A stretch of DNA of 64,000 nt from Schlegelella aquatica (GCF_026013905.1 NZ_CP110257.1:1054001-1118000), one strand, 5' to 3'; numbered from the stretch's first letter, positions 26,371-37,610 are shown. Made by a program: numbers and translations. Notes: a model not told the origin generated them from the letters alone.

Positions 26371-28980
26371 ATGACAGTTCACCAGACCGATCTACGTCCG
26401 GCGGGCGAGCGCCCGGGGGACGGGCCAGCCCTCGCCGCGGGCGGCCGGGCCGCAGGGCTGCGGGTTCTCGGCCTGGCGTGGCGCCAGACCTTGCGCGACC
26501 TGCGCAGCGGTGAGCTGCGGCTCCTCGTGGTCGCGGTGATGCTGGCCGTCACCGCATTGAGCGCCGTCGCTTTCTTTGCCGACCGCCTGGAAGCGGGCCT
26601 TGCGCGCGATGCGGCCCAGCTGCTGGGCGGCGACGCCGTGGTGGCCAGCGATCAGCCCGCGCCCACCGCCTTGCACGAGGAGGCGCGCCGCCGGGGACTA
26701 CTCACCGCGCGATCGGCCTCGTTTCCGAGCATGGCCCGAGCCCCGGACGACCGGGGTGGCGCCACCCGGCTTGCGTCGGTGAAAGCCGTGTCCGACGGCT
26801 ACCCCCTGCGCGGGGAGTTGCGCGTTGCCGGGCCCGACGGCGCGCCGCGTGCGGTGCAGGCGCCCCCCTCACCGGGCACGGTGTGGGTGGATGCCGCCTT
26901 GCTCGAAGCCTTGCAACTGCACCTGGGCGACCGCTTGCTGCTGGGCGATGCGGCGCTGCGCATCGACGCGGTGATCCTGATGGAGCCGGATCGCGGGGCC
27001 GGGTTCATGAACTTCGCTCCGCGGGTGCTGTTACACGAGGCCGACCTCGAGGCGACCGGGCTCATCCAGCCGGCCAGCCGGGTCACTTACCGGCTCGCGG
27101 TGGCCGCGCCGGAAGGGGCCCCGCGCAGGGCGGTGGCCCACTACGTGCGTTGGGCCGAAGCCTCCATCGAGCAGGAACAGTGGCGAGGCATGCGAGTCGA
27201 GTCGCTCGAATCGGGCCGCCCCGAGATGCGCCAGACGCTGGACCGCGCCGAGCGCTTTCTCAACCTCGTGGCCTTGCTTGCGGCCTTGCTCGCGGCGGTC
27301 GCTGTCGCCATCGCCGCGCGCGACTTCGCCAACCGGCATCTGGACGACTGCGCGATGCTGCGCGTGCTCGGCCAGCCTCAATCGACCATCGCGTGGAGCT
27401 ACGCGCTCGAGTTCTCGCTCGTGGCGCTCGCGGCCAGCGGTGCCGGGCTGCTCGTCGGCTTCGCCGTGCATCACGTCTTCGTGTGGCTGCTGGCCGGTCT
27501 GCTGGAGGCGAGCTTGCCGCCGCCCGGCGCGTGGCCCGCCGTGTTCGGTTTGGGCGTGGGGCTGACCCTGCTCGCCGGCTTCGGGCTGCCGCCGGTGCTG
27601 CAGTTGGCCCGGGTGCCGCCCTTGCGCGTGATCCGTCGCGACCTCGGGCCGGTGCGCGGCTCGTCGGCCGTCGCCTTGGCCGCCGGCCTCTGCGGCTTCG
27701 TCGCGCTGCTGCTCGCCACCGCGTCCGACCGCACGCTGGGGCTGATCGCCGTGGGCGGTTTCGCGGGTGCCTTGCTCGCCTTCGCGCTGATGGGCTGGCT
27801 CGCAGTGGTGGTGCTGCGCCGTGCCGTGCCCGAGGCGCATGCGCCCCGCTGGCTGGTGCTCGCCACGCGGCAGGTCGCCGCAAGGCCCGCCTACGCGGTG
27901 CTCCAGGTGTCGGCGTTGTCTGTGGGCCTGCTTGCGCTGGTGCTGCTCGTGCTGCTGCGCACCGACCTGATCTCGAGTTGGCGAGCCGCCACACCTCCCG
28001 ATGCGCCGAACCGCTTCGTCATCAACATCCAGCCCGAGCAGGGCACGGCCTTCCGCGCCCACCTGGAGCGTGCGGGCGTCGTGCGCTACGACTGGTACCC
28101 CATGATCCGCGGGCGGCTGGTGGAGGTGAACGGCCGTCCGGTCCATCTGGACGACTACGCGAGCGACCGCGCCCGCCGGCTCGTGGACCGGGAGTTCAAC
28201 CTCAGCCACGCCGCCCACCCGCCGGCGCACAACGCATTGATCGCCGGTCGATGGCAGCGGGACGACCCTGAAGCCCTGAGCGTGGAGGAAGGGCTGGCGC
28301 AAACGCTCGGCCTTCGCCTCGGAGACCGCCTGGCCTTCGACATCGCGGGCACCCGCGTGGAAGGCCGCATCGCCAACCTGCGCAAGGTGGACTGGGCCTC
28401 GATGCGGGTCAACTTCTTCGTGATGTTCCAGCGCGAGCAGATGAGCGAGCTGCCCACCACCTACATCGCGGCCTTTCGGGCGCCCGCCACGCCGGGCTTC
28501 GACAACGCGCTGGCGCGCGAATTCCCGAACATCACCAACGTGGACGTCTCGGCGTCCATCGCGCAGGTGCAACGGGTCCTCGATCAAGTGGTGCGCGCCG
28601 TCGAGTTCCTGTTCGGATTCACGCTGGCGGCGGGGCTCGTCGTGCTGCTCGCGGCTGTCGTCGCCACGCGCGAACAGCGCGAACGCGAGTACGCGATCAT
28701 GCGCGCCATGGGGGCCGGAGCGGGGCTCCTCGCCAAGGTGCAACGCACCGAGTTGCTCGGCGTGGGCGCGCTGGCGGGGATGCTCGCCTCGTGGGCGGCG
28801 CTCGCCGTCGGCTGGGCTTTGGCCCACTTCGTCTTCGAGTTCGCGTGGAGCGCTCCCTGGGGGGTGCCGGTCGCCGGCGCCCTGCTCGGCGCCCTGCTGG
28901 CCTGGGCCGCGGGCTGGTGGGGCCTGCGCGGCGTGCTGCGCCGCCCCGTCGTCGAGACGCTGCGGCGAGCGGCCGTGTGA
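26371..28980 (+). CDS. FtsX-type ABC transporter permease (YbbP-like)
   Basis: This 869-residue protein has two FtsX/MacB-type permease domains separated by large periplasmic regions and about ten membrane helices (the first is ELRLLVVAVMLAVTALSAVAF; the last follows AHFVFEFAWSAPWG). It resembles YbbP, which with the ATPase YbbA forms a LolCDE-like mechanotransmission ABC system. No ATPase gene is adjacent: upstream is the divergent dioxygenase and downstream an unrelated exported protein. The ATPase must therefore be encoded elsewhere. Start ATG 26371; the upstream frame is arginine-rich and non-coding in character. Confidence 0.88.
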   Translation: MTVHQTDLRPAGERPGDGPALAAGGRAAGLRVLGLAWRQTLRDLRSGELRLLVVAVMLAVTALSAVAFFADRLEAGLARDAAQLLGGDAVVASDQPAPTALHEEARRRGLLTARSASFPSMARAPDDRGGATRLASVKAVSDGYPLRGELRVAGPDGAPRAVQAPPSPGTVWVDAALLEALQLHLGDRLLLGDAALRIDAVILMEPDRGAGFMNFAPRVLLHEADLEATGLIQPASRVTYRLAVAAPEGAPRRAVAHYVRWAEASIEQEQWRGMRVESLESGRPEMRQTLDRAERFLNLVALLAALLAAVAVAIAARDFANRHLDDCAMLRVLGQPQSTIAWSYALEFSLVALAASGAGLLVGFAVHHVFVWLLAGLLEASLPPPGAWPAVFGLGVGLTLLAGFGLPPVLQLARVPPLRVIRRDLGPVRGSSAVALAAGLCGFVALLLATASDRTLGLIAVGGFAGALLAFALMGWLAVVVLRRAVPEAHAPRWLVLATRQVAARPAYAVLQVSALSVGLLALVLLVLLRTDLISSWRAATPPDAPNRFVINIQPEQGTAFRAHLERAGVVRYDWYPMIRGRLVEVNGRPVHLDDYASDRARRLVDREFNLSHAAHPPAHNALIAGRWQRDDPEALSVEEGLAQTLGLRLGDRLAFDIAGTRVEGRIANLRKVDWASMRVNFFVMFQREQMSELPTTYIAAFRAPATPGFDNALAREFPNITNVDVSASIAQVQRVLDQVVRAVEFLFGFTLAAGLVVLLAAVVATREQREREYAIMRAMGAGAGLLAKVQRTELLGVGALAGMLASWAALAVGWALAHFVFEFAWSAPWGVPVAGALLGALLAWAAGWWGLRGVLRRPVVETLRRAAV

Positions 28981-28988
28981 TGTCACGA

Positions 28989-29010
28989 GGGCCCGTCGAG
29001 CAGCGGGCCC
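28989..29010 (+). terminator. Hairpin after the FtsX-type permease gene
   Basis: A seven-base GC stem (28989-28995 with 29004-29010) with an eight-base loop lies nine bases after the stop. There is no T-run, so termination may be incomplete. Confidence 0.4.
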
Positions 29011-29053
29011 GGTGCACCGCCCCGGCCCCATCGGTTGCACGCCGTTGCAGCGA

Positions 29054-29070
29054 TGGGCATACGGCTTGCC
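29054..29070 (+). promoter_or_regulatory. Sigma-54-like promoter of the Gly/Ser/Thr-rich exported protein
   Basis: The sequence GGCATACGGCTTGCC has GG at 29056-29057 and GC at 29068-29069, ten bases apart, with TTGC intact and GGCAT in place of GGCAC. Predicted start near 29081, 79 bases before the ATG. Confidence 0.4.
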
Positions 29071-29159
29071 GTCCTTCCCGTTGCCGAGTCCGGATGCGGA
29101 CCCCCGCCCGGTCGCGGGCAACTGTCTTTCATTCATTCACTCGCAACGGGAGATTCAAG

Positions 29160-29552
29160 ATGAGCACTTCCCTCAAGAGCATCGCGGTGGCTGTGGCGAC
29201 GCTGATGGCCGTGGGCGTTGCGGCGGCCCAGTCGGCTGGCACGGGCGCGGGCGGCACCACCGGCGGTGCTGCCGGAACCACCGGCTCGACCAGCAGCAGC
29301 GGCCCCACGGGCGCGAGCGGCAGCAGCACGGACGTCCAGCCGGGCACCGGCGCCGGCACCGGCAGCTCGACGATGGGCACGAGCGGTGCGACCTCGGGCA
29401 CCACGGGTTCGACCACCGGCACGTCGGGGGCGACCTCGGGCACCACCAGCGGCTCGATGGGCACGAGCGGATCGACCAGCTCCTCGACGATGGGCGGCAC
29501 CTCCGGCATGGACCCGGGGACCACCCGCACGCCGCGCGCCGACCGCAACTGA
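29160..29552 (+). CDS. Exported low-complexity Gly/Ser/Thr-rich protein
   Basis: This 130-residue protein has a signal peptide (SIAVAVATLMAVGVAAAQS, cleavage near AAA-QS) and then a mature part made almost entirely of Gly, Ser, Thr and Ala in irregular GTSGATSGTT-type repeats, ending in a short charged tail. No domain is recognisable; it could be a secreted matrix or surface polymer. ATG 29160 is preceded by GGGAG at a good distance. The repeats read sensibly only in this frame. A terminator hairpin with a TTCG loop follows, so it is probably monocistronic. Confidence 0.7.
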   Translation: MSTSLKSIAVAVATLMAVGVAAAQSAGTGAGGTTGGAAGTTGSTSSSGPTGASGSSTDVQPGTGAGTGSSTMGTSGATSGTTGSTTGTSGATSGTTSGSMGTSGSTSSSTMGGTSGMDPGTTRTPRADRN

Positions 29553-29602
29553 GCCCCTGGATGGAGCGCGCCGGAGCGGGCGCGCTGCATGGGGTGCGCT
29601 CG

Positions 29603-29624
29603 CCGCCGGGGCCTTCGGGCCCCG
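29603..29624. terminator. Hairpin with TTCG tetraloop between convergent genes
   Basis: A nine-base GC stem (29603-29611 with 29616-29624) closes a TTCG tetraloop between the exported-protein gene and the convergent L,D-transpeptidase gene, followed by CCCTTT on the plus strand. Confidence 0.65.
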
Positions 29625-29632
29625 GCACCCTT

Positions 29633-30439
29633 TCACGAACCCGGGCGCTGCTCCTGTGACCGTGCTGCGTGCTTGGCCGGCGAGGAGCGCACGCCGAAGA
29701 ACTGCTGCCAGGGCTGGGTCTCCGGCAGCACGTACACCACCGCGCGCCGCCCGAACAGCGGCTTGAGCGCCCCATCGTAGAACGAGGCGGGCAGGTTCAC
29801 GCACCCGTAGGAGATGCGGTTGTCGCCCGGGCCCGGGGAGGCGAGCCGTTCCAGACGACGCTCCCGCACGTTGTTGGCCCGCACCCGGTGGATCGACACG
29901 GCGGCATCGTAGTCCAACCAGTAGATGTCCTCGCCCTTGTGGTTGCGCCCGGGCTCCACCAGGAAGCGCCCCGCAGGTGTCGTGCGCTCCTCGGGTCGGA
30001 TCTCGGCGATCGGACGGTCGCCGATCCCCGGCACGCTGTGGTCGCCCCGGGCCGAGCCGAGCAGCACCGCGGTGGCGCCTCGCGGCTTGCCGTCGGGGCC
30101 GAAGAGATACAGGGCCGCCCGGTTCTTGTCGAGCACGCCGAACGGCAGGCGCTCGTGATCGCCGGTGCGCACGGCCCACCGGGCCAGTTCGCGCACCGCC
30201 GCAGCCGCCGGCGGCGGCGCGGCAGCAGGCAGCGGGGTGCCCGCACGTGGTGGTGATGCGGCAGCAGGGGCGGCCGACGCCAGAGCAGGCCGCGACACCG
30301 CGGGTGGGGCCGAGGCGGTGGCGGCCGGCGGCCGCGCCGCCACGAAGCTGCAGCCGGCAAGGCTCGCCGCCGCCAGGGCGGCCGCGAGCTGGCCGGGAAG
30401 GCGCCGGACCAGGCCGGGAAAGAGACGTTTCTCGTTCAT
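29633..30439 (-). CDS. L,D-transpeptidase family lipoprotein
   Basis: This 268-residue protein has a lipoprotein signal (LAAALAAASLAGC) followed by about 45 Ala/Pro-rich linker residues and a YkuD-type catalytic domain with SIHRVRANN and the active-site motif ISYGCVNLP, where Cys is the nucleophile. The usual His of SHGC is Tyr here, a variant seen in some members. Such enzymes make 3-3 cross-links or attach lipoproteins to peptidoglycan. Start ATG 30439, with an ATG six codons upstream as the alternative. It is divergent from the GGDEF gene and convergent with the Gly/Ser-rich gene. Confidence 0.86.
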   Translation of the reverse strand: MNEKRLFPGLVRRLPGQLAAALAAASLAGCSFVAARPPAATASAPPAVSRPALASAAPAAASPPRAGTPLPAAAPPPAAAAVRELARWAVRTGDHERLPFGVLDKNRAALYLFGPDGKPRGATAVLLGSARGDHSVPGIGDRPIAEIRPEERTTPAGRFLVEPGRNHKGEDIYWLDYDAAVSIHRVRANNVRERRLERLASPGPGDNRISYGCVNLPASFYDGALKPLFGRRAVVYVLPETQPWQQFFGVRSSPAKHAARSQEQRPGS

Positions 30440-30605
30440 CGCAGGCGCTTCCAGCAAGTGCCGCGCCCGGTCACAAAAAAGGCCTACAGTCGCGCCGCGA
30501 CGTGCCGATAAGGCTTCGTAAGCGCTCGGATGGCCGGTCTTATCGCGGCACCGGGCCCTGCCACGCCGCTGCTAGACTGCCCCCCGTCCAACCCCTGGCC
30601 CCGTT

Positions 30606-31343
30606 GTGGACTCGCTCACGGCATCCCCGCCCGCCCTGCGCCGCCTGAAGCTCGATCAGGCCCTGGCCCTGCTGAAACAGGCAGGCTATCCCCTGCCGGC
30701 CACGCGCGAGCTGGGGCTGGAAACCCTGCAGGCCATCATCGACGGATTGTGCGACCTGTCGCTGCGCGACGCCCTGACGGGCCTGGCGAACCGCCGGCAC
30801 TTCCGCGCGGCGCTCGAGCGCGAGCTCGACCGCGTGGCGCGCACCGGCGAATCCGCGCTGTTGCTGGTGCTGGACATCGACCACTTCAAGCGTGTGAACG
30901 ACACCCTCGGCCACGAGGCGGGCGACCGCGTCATCACGACGGTGGCGCAGCGGCTGACCGATTGCGTGCGTCCGATGGACGTCGTGGCGCGTTATGGCGG
31001 GGAGGAGTTCGCCATCTTGCTGCCGAACTGCCAACCGACCTTCGGGCCGCTGGTGGCCGAGCGGGTGCGTCGTTCGGTGGAGAGCGAGCCGGTGCAGCTC
31101 GCCCACGGGCAGGAGGTCCGCGTGACGGTCAGCGTGGGAGGGGCTTACGCGCCGCAATGGGTGCGATCGTCCGCCTCGCTGTGGATGGAGCGGGCGGACT
31201 TGCAGCTCTACTGCGCAAAGACCGAAGGACGCAACCGCGTCTGTCTGGAGCCCACGCCCGTGAGCAGTGTCAGCTCCGAGGAGAAAAGCATGCTCTTTGG
31301 CGTCAGCAGCTTCGCGGAGCTGCGGGAGCTGGGCGATGAATGA
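30606..31343 (+). CDS. GGDEF-domain diguanylate cyclase
   Basis: This 245-residue cytosolic protein has a 55-residue helical N-terminus and a GGDEF domain with [31 protein letters not shown] and the active-site [17 protein letters not shown] is an active variant, so it should make c-di-GMP from two GTP. No RxxD inhibitory site is evident upstream of the motif. The start is GTG 30606. Its stop overlaps the next gene's ATG by eight bases, coupling it to a MinD-like ATPase, which suggests polar or motility-related c-di-GMP signalling. Confidence 0.9.
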   Translation: MDSLTASPPALRRLKLDQALALLKQAGYPLPATRELGLETLQAIIDGLCDLSLRDALTGLANRRHFRAALERELDRVARTGESALLLVLDIDHFKRVNDTLGHEAGDRVITTVAQRLTDCVRPMDVVARYGGEEFAILLPNCQPTFGPLVAERVRRSVESEPVQLAHGQEVRVTVSVGGAYAPQWVRSSASLWMERADLQLYCAKTEGRNRVCLEPTPVSSVSSEEKSMLFGVSSFAELRELGDE

Positions 31344-32145
31344 TCGTGCCTTGTCGCCGTTCGACCACGTGCATCGCGCGTGGGTGATCGCCGTGACCAG
31401 CGGCAAGGGCGGTGTCGGCAAGACCTTCGTCTCGGCCAATCTGGCAGCGGCTCTGGCCAAGCGCGGCCACCGGGTCCTCGTGCTCGACGCCGACCTCGGG
31501 CTGGCCAACCTCGACGTGGTCTTGAATCTTTATCCGAAGATCACGCTGCACGACGTGTTCAGCGGCACGGCGTCGCTGGAGGAGGCGGTGCTGCAGGCGC
31601 CCGGCGGCTTCTCGGTGGTGCTGGCGGGCTCGGGCCTGGTCGAGTACTCGCGGCTCACGCCCGAGGTGCGCGAGAAGTTCCACTCCGTCGTCGCCACGCT
31701 CGTGCCGCGCTACGACTACGTCCTGCTCGACACGGGCGCCGGCATCTCCGATGTCGTGCTGTATGCCGTCTCGCTGGCCGACGACGTGCTCGTCGTGGCC
31801 ACTCCGGAGCCGACCTCGCTCACCGACGCCTATGCGACGATGAAAGTGCTCGCCACCCAGCAGCGGCGCCGCCTCTTGCACCTGGTGATCAATCAGGTGC
31901 GCCGCAGCGGCGACGGCAAGCTGGTGTCCCAGCAACTGCAGCAGGTGATCGACCGCTTCGTCGTCCCCCAGGCGGGCGAGCCGGTTCGGCTCGTGCACGT
32001 GGGCGACGTGCCGAGCGATGCCGCCGTGCAGGATGCGGTGCGCCGACGGCATCTGCTGCTCGAGGCCTTGCCGGGCAGCGCCGCCGCCCAGGGCATCCGC
32101 GGCATCGCCGCGCGCATCGAGGAGAGCGTCTCCACGCCGGCCTAA
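31336..32145 (+). CDS. MinD/FleN-like P-loop ATPase
   Basis: This 269-residue protein has a deviant Walker A ([18 protein letters not shown]), a switch/Walker A' region ([20 protein letters not shown]) and Walker B ([13 protein letters not shown]), as in the MinD/FlhG/FleN group that positions flagella, chemoreceptors or division machinery. No amphipathic membrane-targeting helix is obvious at the C-terminus and no flagellar genes are near, so the role is uncertain. Its ATG at 31336 overlaps the diguanylate cyclase gene by eight bases, which argues for coupled expression and perhaps a joint function. It is followed immediately by the five-copy repeat array. Confidence 0.87.
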   Translation: MNDRALSPFDHVHRAWVIAVTSGKGGVGKTFVSANLAAALAKRGHRVLVLDADLGLANLDVVLNLYPKITLHDVFSGTASLEEAVLQAPGGFSVVLAGSGLVEYSRLTPEVREKFHSVVATLVPRYDYVLLDTGAGISDVVLYAVSLADDVLVVATPEPTSLTDAYATMKVLATQQRRRLLHLVINQVRRSGDGKLVSQQLQQVIDRFVVPQAGEPVRLVHVGDVPSDAAVQDAVRRRHLLLEALPGSAAAQGIRGIAARIEESVSTPA

Positions 32146-32528
32146 GGCCCGGCGCCCGGCCGCCCGAAGCCGGGCCGCCACCCCCGCGGGGGGTGGGGCG
32201 CAAGCCCCGGGGGCAAACGGATAGGCCCGGCGCCCGGCCGCCCGAAGCCGGGCCGCCACCCCCGCGGGGGGTGGGGCGCAAGCCCCGGGGGCAAAGATAT
32301 CGGGCCCGGCGCCCGGCCGCCCGAAGCCGGGCCGTGACCCCCGCGGGGGGTGGGGCGCAAGCCCCGGGGGGCAAAGATAGAGGCCCGGCGCCCGGCCGCC
32401 CGAAGCCGGGCCGCCACCCCCGCGGGGGGTGGGGCGCAAGCCCCGGGGGCAAACGGATAGGCCCGGCGCCCGGCCGCCCGAAGCCGGGCCGCCACGCCCG
32501 CGGGGGGTGGGGCGCAAGCCCCGGGGGC
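32146..32528. repeat. Five tandem copies of a 78-79 bp GC-rich double-hairpin repeat
   Basis: Copies begin at 32146, 32224, 32303, 32382 and 32460. Each unit has two inverted-repeat parts: one built on GGCCCGGCGCCCGGC with GAAGCCGGGCC, and one on CCCCGCGGGGGG with GGGGCGCAAGCCCCGGGG, followed by a short A-rich spacer (AAACGGATA or AAAGATA). Copies differ by only a few bases. The array fills most of the 432-base gap 32146-32577; no gene or promoter is evident in it. A related single copy lies at 58588-58660. It resembles REP/BIME-type elements. Confidence 0.9.
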
Positions 32529-32577
32529 GCTATCCTATGCGGTCGACCCGTTGCGCCAACGTTCCCACGGATTTGCG

Positions 32578-32997
32578 GTGAGCGAAACCTCCTCATCTTC
32601 GACCCCCGCCCAGCGCCCGGCTTCCGCCTTCGAATGGATCGGCGGCGAGGCCCGCGTGCGCGAGCTCGTGGACCGCTTCTACGATCTGATGGATCTGGAG
32701 CCGGCCTACCGCGAGCTGCGGGCCTTGCATCCGACGCACCTGGACGGCTCGCGCGACAAGCTGTTCTGGTTCCTGTGCGGCTGGCTCGGCGGGCCGCAGT
32801 ATTTCGTCGAGCGCTTCGGCCATCCGCGGCTGCGCGCCCGTCACCTGCCGTTTCCCATCGGCATCCGCGAGCGCGACCAATGGCTCGCCTGCATGGACCA
32901 GGCCATGCAGGAAATCGGCTTGCCGCCCGAACTGGTGGAGCGGCTGCGCGAGTCCTTCTTCGGCACCGCCGACTGGATGCGCAACAAGGGTGCGTGA
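32578..32997 (+). CDS. Group II truncated haemoglobin
   Basis: This 139-residue protein is a 2/2 globin: FEWIGGEARVRELVDRFYDLM, the helix-E region LFWFLCGWLGGPQYFVERFG and the proximal-His region HPRLRARHLPFPIG match group II truncated globins (trHbO), which bind O2 and may detoxify NO or peroxides. Start is GTG 32578, preceded by a weak GGA site; the frame also has a TTG at 32551. It lies directly after the repeat array, so its promoter may overlap the last repeat copy. Confidence 0.9.
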   Translation: MSETSSSSTPAQRPASAFEWIGGEARVRELVDRFYDLMDLEPAYRELRALHPTHLDGSRDKLFWFLCGWLGGPQYFVERFGHPRLRARHLPFPIGIRERDQWLACMDQAMQEIGLPPELVERLRESFFGTADWMRNKGA

Positions 32998-33009
32998 GCC
33001 GGGGGGCCG

Positions 33010-33696
33010 TCAGCCCGCGGGACGCAGCAGCACCACCAGCGCGCCCGCTCCCCCCTCGGCGGGCCGCGCCTGCGTGAAAGCGATCACCTCGTCCTTTTGC
33101 ACCAGCCAGCTCTTCACCTTGGCCTTGAGCACCGGCTCCCGGCCGGGCGATCCGTTGCCCTTGCCGTGGACCACGCGCACGCACCGCAGGCCGGCCTTGA
33201 CCGCCTCGCGCAAGAACTCCGCCAGCTGCTCGCGCGCCTCGTCGCGCCGCAGGCCGTGCAGGTCGATCTGCCGCTGGATGACCCACTCGCCCCGCCGCAG
33301 CCGGCGCACGACGTCCGGGCCCACCCCGGGGCGGCGAAATGACAGCGACTCGTCGGTGTCCAGCAGCGTTTCGACATCGAACTCGTCGGAGATCGACTCT
33401 CGCAACACGAGGCGTTCGTCCAGTTGGCGCTGCGCGGGCACCGGTTGCGGGCGCGGCTTGTCGAGCTGCGCGAGTCTGCGGTCCTTCAGCGGCTGCACGG
33501 GGCCGACGGCCCGCGCGAAAAGCTCCCGCTCCCGCGCGGCGCGCTGCTGCGCCTCGCGTCGCTGCGCCTCCAGTCGGGCCGCTTCCCGCGCGCGGGCTTG
33601 CAGCTCCTTCTTGAGGGCGCCCAGCTCGGCCAGACTGCGCGCCTTGACGACCCCCTCGGCGTGATCCCGGCTCTTGTCGAGACCCTTGACCTTCAC
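33010..33696 (-). CDS. Smr-domain (MutS2 C-terminal-like) protein
   Basis: This 228-residue protein has a long charged, coiled-coil-like N-terminal half ([20 protein letters not shown]) and a C-terminal Smr domain with [15 protein letters not shown] and [18 protein letters not shown], the HGxG nuclease-type loop. Smr proteins nick or bind branched DNA or RNA. Start is GTG 33696, which shares four bases (GTGA) with the radC stop, so the gene is translationally coupled to radC. The longer frame to 34233 is radC antisense-frame sequence. Confidence 0.9.
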   Translation of the reverse strand: MKVKGLDKSRDHAEGVVKARSLAELGALKKELQARAREAARLEAQRREAQQRAARERELFARAVGPVQPLKDRRLAQLDKPRPQPVPAQRQLDERLVLRESISDEFDVETLLDTDESLSFRRPGVGPDVVRRLRRGEWVIQRQIDLHGLRRDEAREQLAEFLREAVKAGLRCVRVVHGKGNGSPGREPVLKAKVKSWLVQKDEVIAFTQARPAEGGAGALVVLLRPAG

Positions 33697-34367
33697 AGCA
33701 ACCCCCGCTCGGCAAACGACACCACGTCCCGGTGGCCCACCACGAAGTGATCCAGCACCTGTACGTCCACCAGCGCCAGGGCCGACTTGAGCGTGTGCGT
33801 CAGGTACTCGTCGGCCTTGGAAGGCTCGGCCAGACCGGACGGATGGTTGTGGGCGAGCATCACGGCCGCCGAGTTGTGCGCCAAGGCCCGCTTGACCACC
33901 TCGCGCGGATAAACGCTGGTTTGGGTCAGCGTGCCGCGGAACAGTTCCTCCATGGCGAGCAGTCGGTTCTGCGCATCGAGAAAAAGCACCGCAAATACCT
34001 CGTGCGGCTTGCTCGCCAGATGCAGCCGCAGGTAATCCTTCACCTGCGCGGGCGCCTCGAACACCGGGCGGGCCTGCAACTCGGCGGCCAGCGCCCGGCG
34101 CGCCAGCTCCAGCACTGCCGCCAGCTCGGCCCGCTTGGCCGGCCCCAGTCCTTTCACGCCGGCCAGCTCCTCCACGGGCGCACGCAGGAGTCCCGCGATC
34201 CCGCTGAAGCGATCCAGCAGTTCCTGCGCCCAAGCGAGCACCGAGCGGCCCTTGAGCCCCGTGCGCAGCAGCAGCGCCAGCAGCTCGGCATCGGCCAGGG
34301 CCTGCGGCCCCAAGTTCAGCAACTTCTCGCGCGGGCGCGCGTCAACGGGCAGGTCTTTGAGCAGCAT
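33693..34367 (-). CDS. radC: RadC-family JAB/MPN-domain protein
   Basis: This 224-residue protein has N-terminal helix-hairpin-helix DNA-binding motifs ([15 protein letters not shown]) and a C-terminal JAB1/MPN domain with the metal-binding [14 protein letters not shown] motif. RadC's role in DNA repair is unproven. It is preceded by the divergent fkpB gene and its stop overlaps the Smr gene start. Start ATG 34367. Confidence 0.93.
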   Translation of the reverse strand: MLLKDLPVDARPREKLLNLGPQALADAELLALLLRTGLKGRSVLAWAQELLDRFSGIAGLLRAPVEELAGVKGLGPAKRAELAAVLELARRALAAELQARPVFEAPAQVKDYLRLHLASKPHEVFAVLFLDAQNRLLAMEELFRGTLTQTSVYPREVVKRALAHNSAAVMLAHNHPSGLAEPSKADEYLTHTLKSALALVDVQVLDHFVVGHRDVVSFAERGLL

Positions 34368-34431
34368 CGCATGGGGGCCCAGGGCCGGCTCCTACAATCC
34401 GGGGGAGTCTACACAACCGAAAGGGCCGCCC

Positions 34432-34874
34432 ATGGCTGCCGTTCAGTCGGGATCCTTCCTCACCCTGCACTACCGCTTGAGCGGCCCCGATGGGGCCGAG
34501 ATCATCAACACGTTCGGAGGCACGCCGGCCACCTTGTCGCTCGGGGCGGGCGAGCTCGCCCCCGCGATCGAGCGTCGGCTCGTCGGGCTGGAGGAGGGGG
34601 CGCATGCCCGCTTCGAGATCCCGGCCGGCGAGGCCTTCGGCGAGCGCAATCCGGAGCTGCTGCAGCGGGTCAAGCGCAGCCTGCTCGACCAGCTCGGCGA
34701 CCCGGACGAAACCTATCACGTGGGCGACGTGGTGCAGTTCCCGACCCCGGACGGCGCCGCGCAGTACGCCGGCGTCGTGCGCGAAGTGGCCGACGACTGG
34801 GTGCTGTTCGACTTCAACCATCCGCTGGCCGGCCAGCCGGTGACCTTCGAGGTCCAGGTCATCGGGGTGCTGTG

Positions 34875-34875
<1 letters not shown>
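34432..34875 (+). CDS. fkpB: FKBP-type peptidyl-prolyl cis-trans isomerase (SlpA/FkpB)
   Basis: This 147-residue protein is a SlyD/FkpB-like FKBP with an inserted chaperone flap: an N-terminal FKBP strand ([16 protein letters not shown]), the [15 protein letters not shown] region and a C-terminal [18 protein letters not shown] block. It speeds up proline isomerisation and acts as a folding helper. The stop overlaps the ispH ATG by one base, the conserved fkpB-ispH arrangement of proteobacteria. Start ATG 34432, divergent from radC. Confidence 0.94.
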
Positions 34876-37213
<2,338 letters not shown>

Positions 37214-37218
37214 CACGC

Positions 37219-37224
37219 TATAAT
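37219..37224 (+). promoter_or_regulatory. -10 element of a sigma-70 promoter for tRNA-Ser
   Basis: A perfect TATAAT lies six bases after the serS stop and 47 bases before the tRNA. The -35 region is weak (no good TTGACA at 17 bases). Confidence 0.45.
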
Positions 37225-37270
37225 TGCAGGCTTCGCTTGGCGGCTGACCACCCGTCAAGCCAGCGTTTCA

Positions 37271-37361
37271 GGAAAGGTGGCAGAGTGGTCGAATGCGCCG
37301 GACTCGAAATCCGGTATACGGGTTTCCCGTATCGAGGGTTCGAATCCCTCCCTTTCCGCCA
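37271..37361 (+). tRNA. tRNA-Ser (anticodon CGA)
   Basis: The acceptor stem GGAAAGG (37271-37277) pairs with CCTTTCC (37351-37357), followed by G and an encoded CCA. The anticodon stem CCGGA/TCCGG encloses the seven-base loop CTCGAAA with anticodon CGA at 37305-37307, reading UCG codons. There is a long class II variable arm (TATACGGGTTTCCCGTATC region) and a normal TTCGAAT T-loop. It lies 57 bases after serS and is followed by an intrinsic terminator. Confidence 0.97.
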
Positions 37362-37370
37362 GTGCCTGTC

Positions 37371-37414
37371 AACGGGCGATCACCACGCGCTGCGGTGATC
37401 GCCCGTTTTTCTTT
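37371..37414 (+). terminator. Rho-independent terminator after tRNA-Ser
   Basis: A 14-base stem (37371-37384 with 37394-37407) with a nine-base loop is followed by a run of Ts interrupted by one C. It lies ten bases after the tRNA CCA end. Confidence 0.92.
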
Positions 37415-37594
37415 GGCCGTGCTGCGCGCCGGTTGTCTCGCGCGCCTGCGGCGGGCGAGAGGTGTCTTCCGGCGCGCCTGCTGCCTGAATCCACCGGCGT
37501 GCGCGGCGCTCGGTGGGAACCCGAAGCGGGAAAATACCCCCATCCGACGCCTTCTCCAACCGGAGGGTAGCGACCATACTCCCGGGAAAGTCGC

Positions 37595-37610
37595 CTTACT
37601 GGCGAGTAAG
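37595..37610. promoter_or_regulatory. Palindrome likely serving as the TetR operator
   Basis: CTTACT and AGTAAG form perfect six-base arms around GGCG, ending 15 bases before the TetR TTG start. Position and form fit an autoregulatory TetR operator. The gap 37415-37624 otherwise shows no gene. Confidence 0.5.

Noticed and set aside
30452..30469. Sigma-54-like element GGCGCGGCACTTGC on the minus strand before the L,D-transpeptidase gene
   Set aside because: Spacing is right but the start would fall about four bases before the ATG, leaving no room for a ribosome-binding site, and the -24 element has a mismatch.
30506..30545. Inverted repeat CGATAAG ... CTTATCG between the L,D-transpeptidase and GGDEF genes
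   Set aside because: Seven-base arms 26 bases apart can occur by chance and match no known operator; noted but not called as a site.
32142..32517. Proline/Gly-rich frames across the 78-bp repeats
   Set aside because: They arise because a 78-base unit is a multiple of three; there is no start context, and the units are better explained as non-coding double hairpins.
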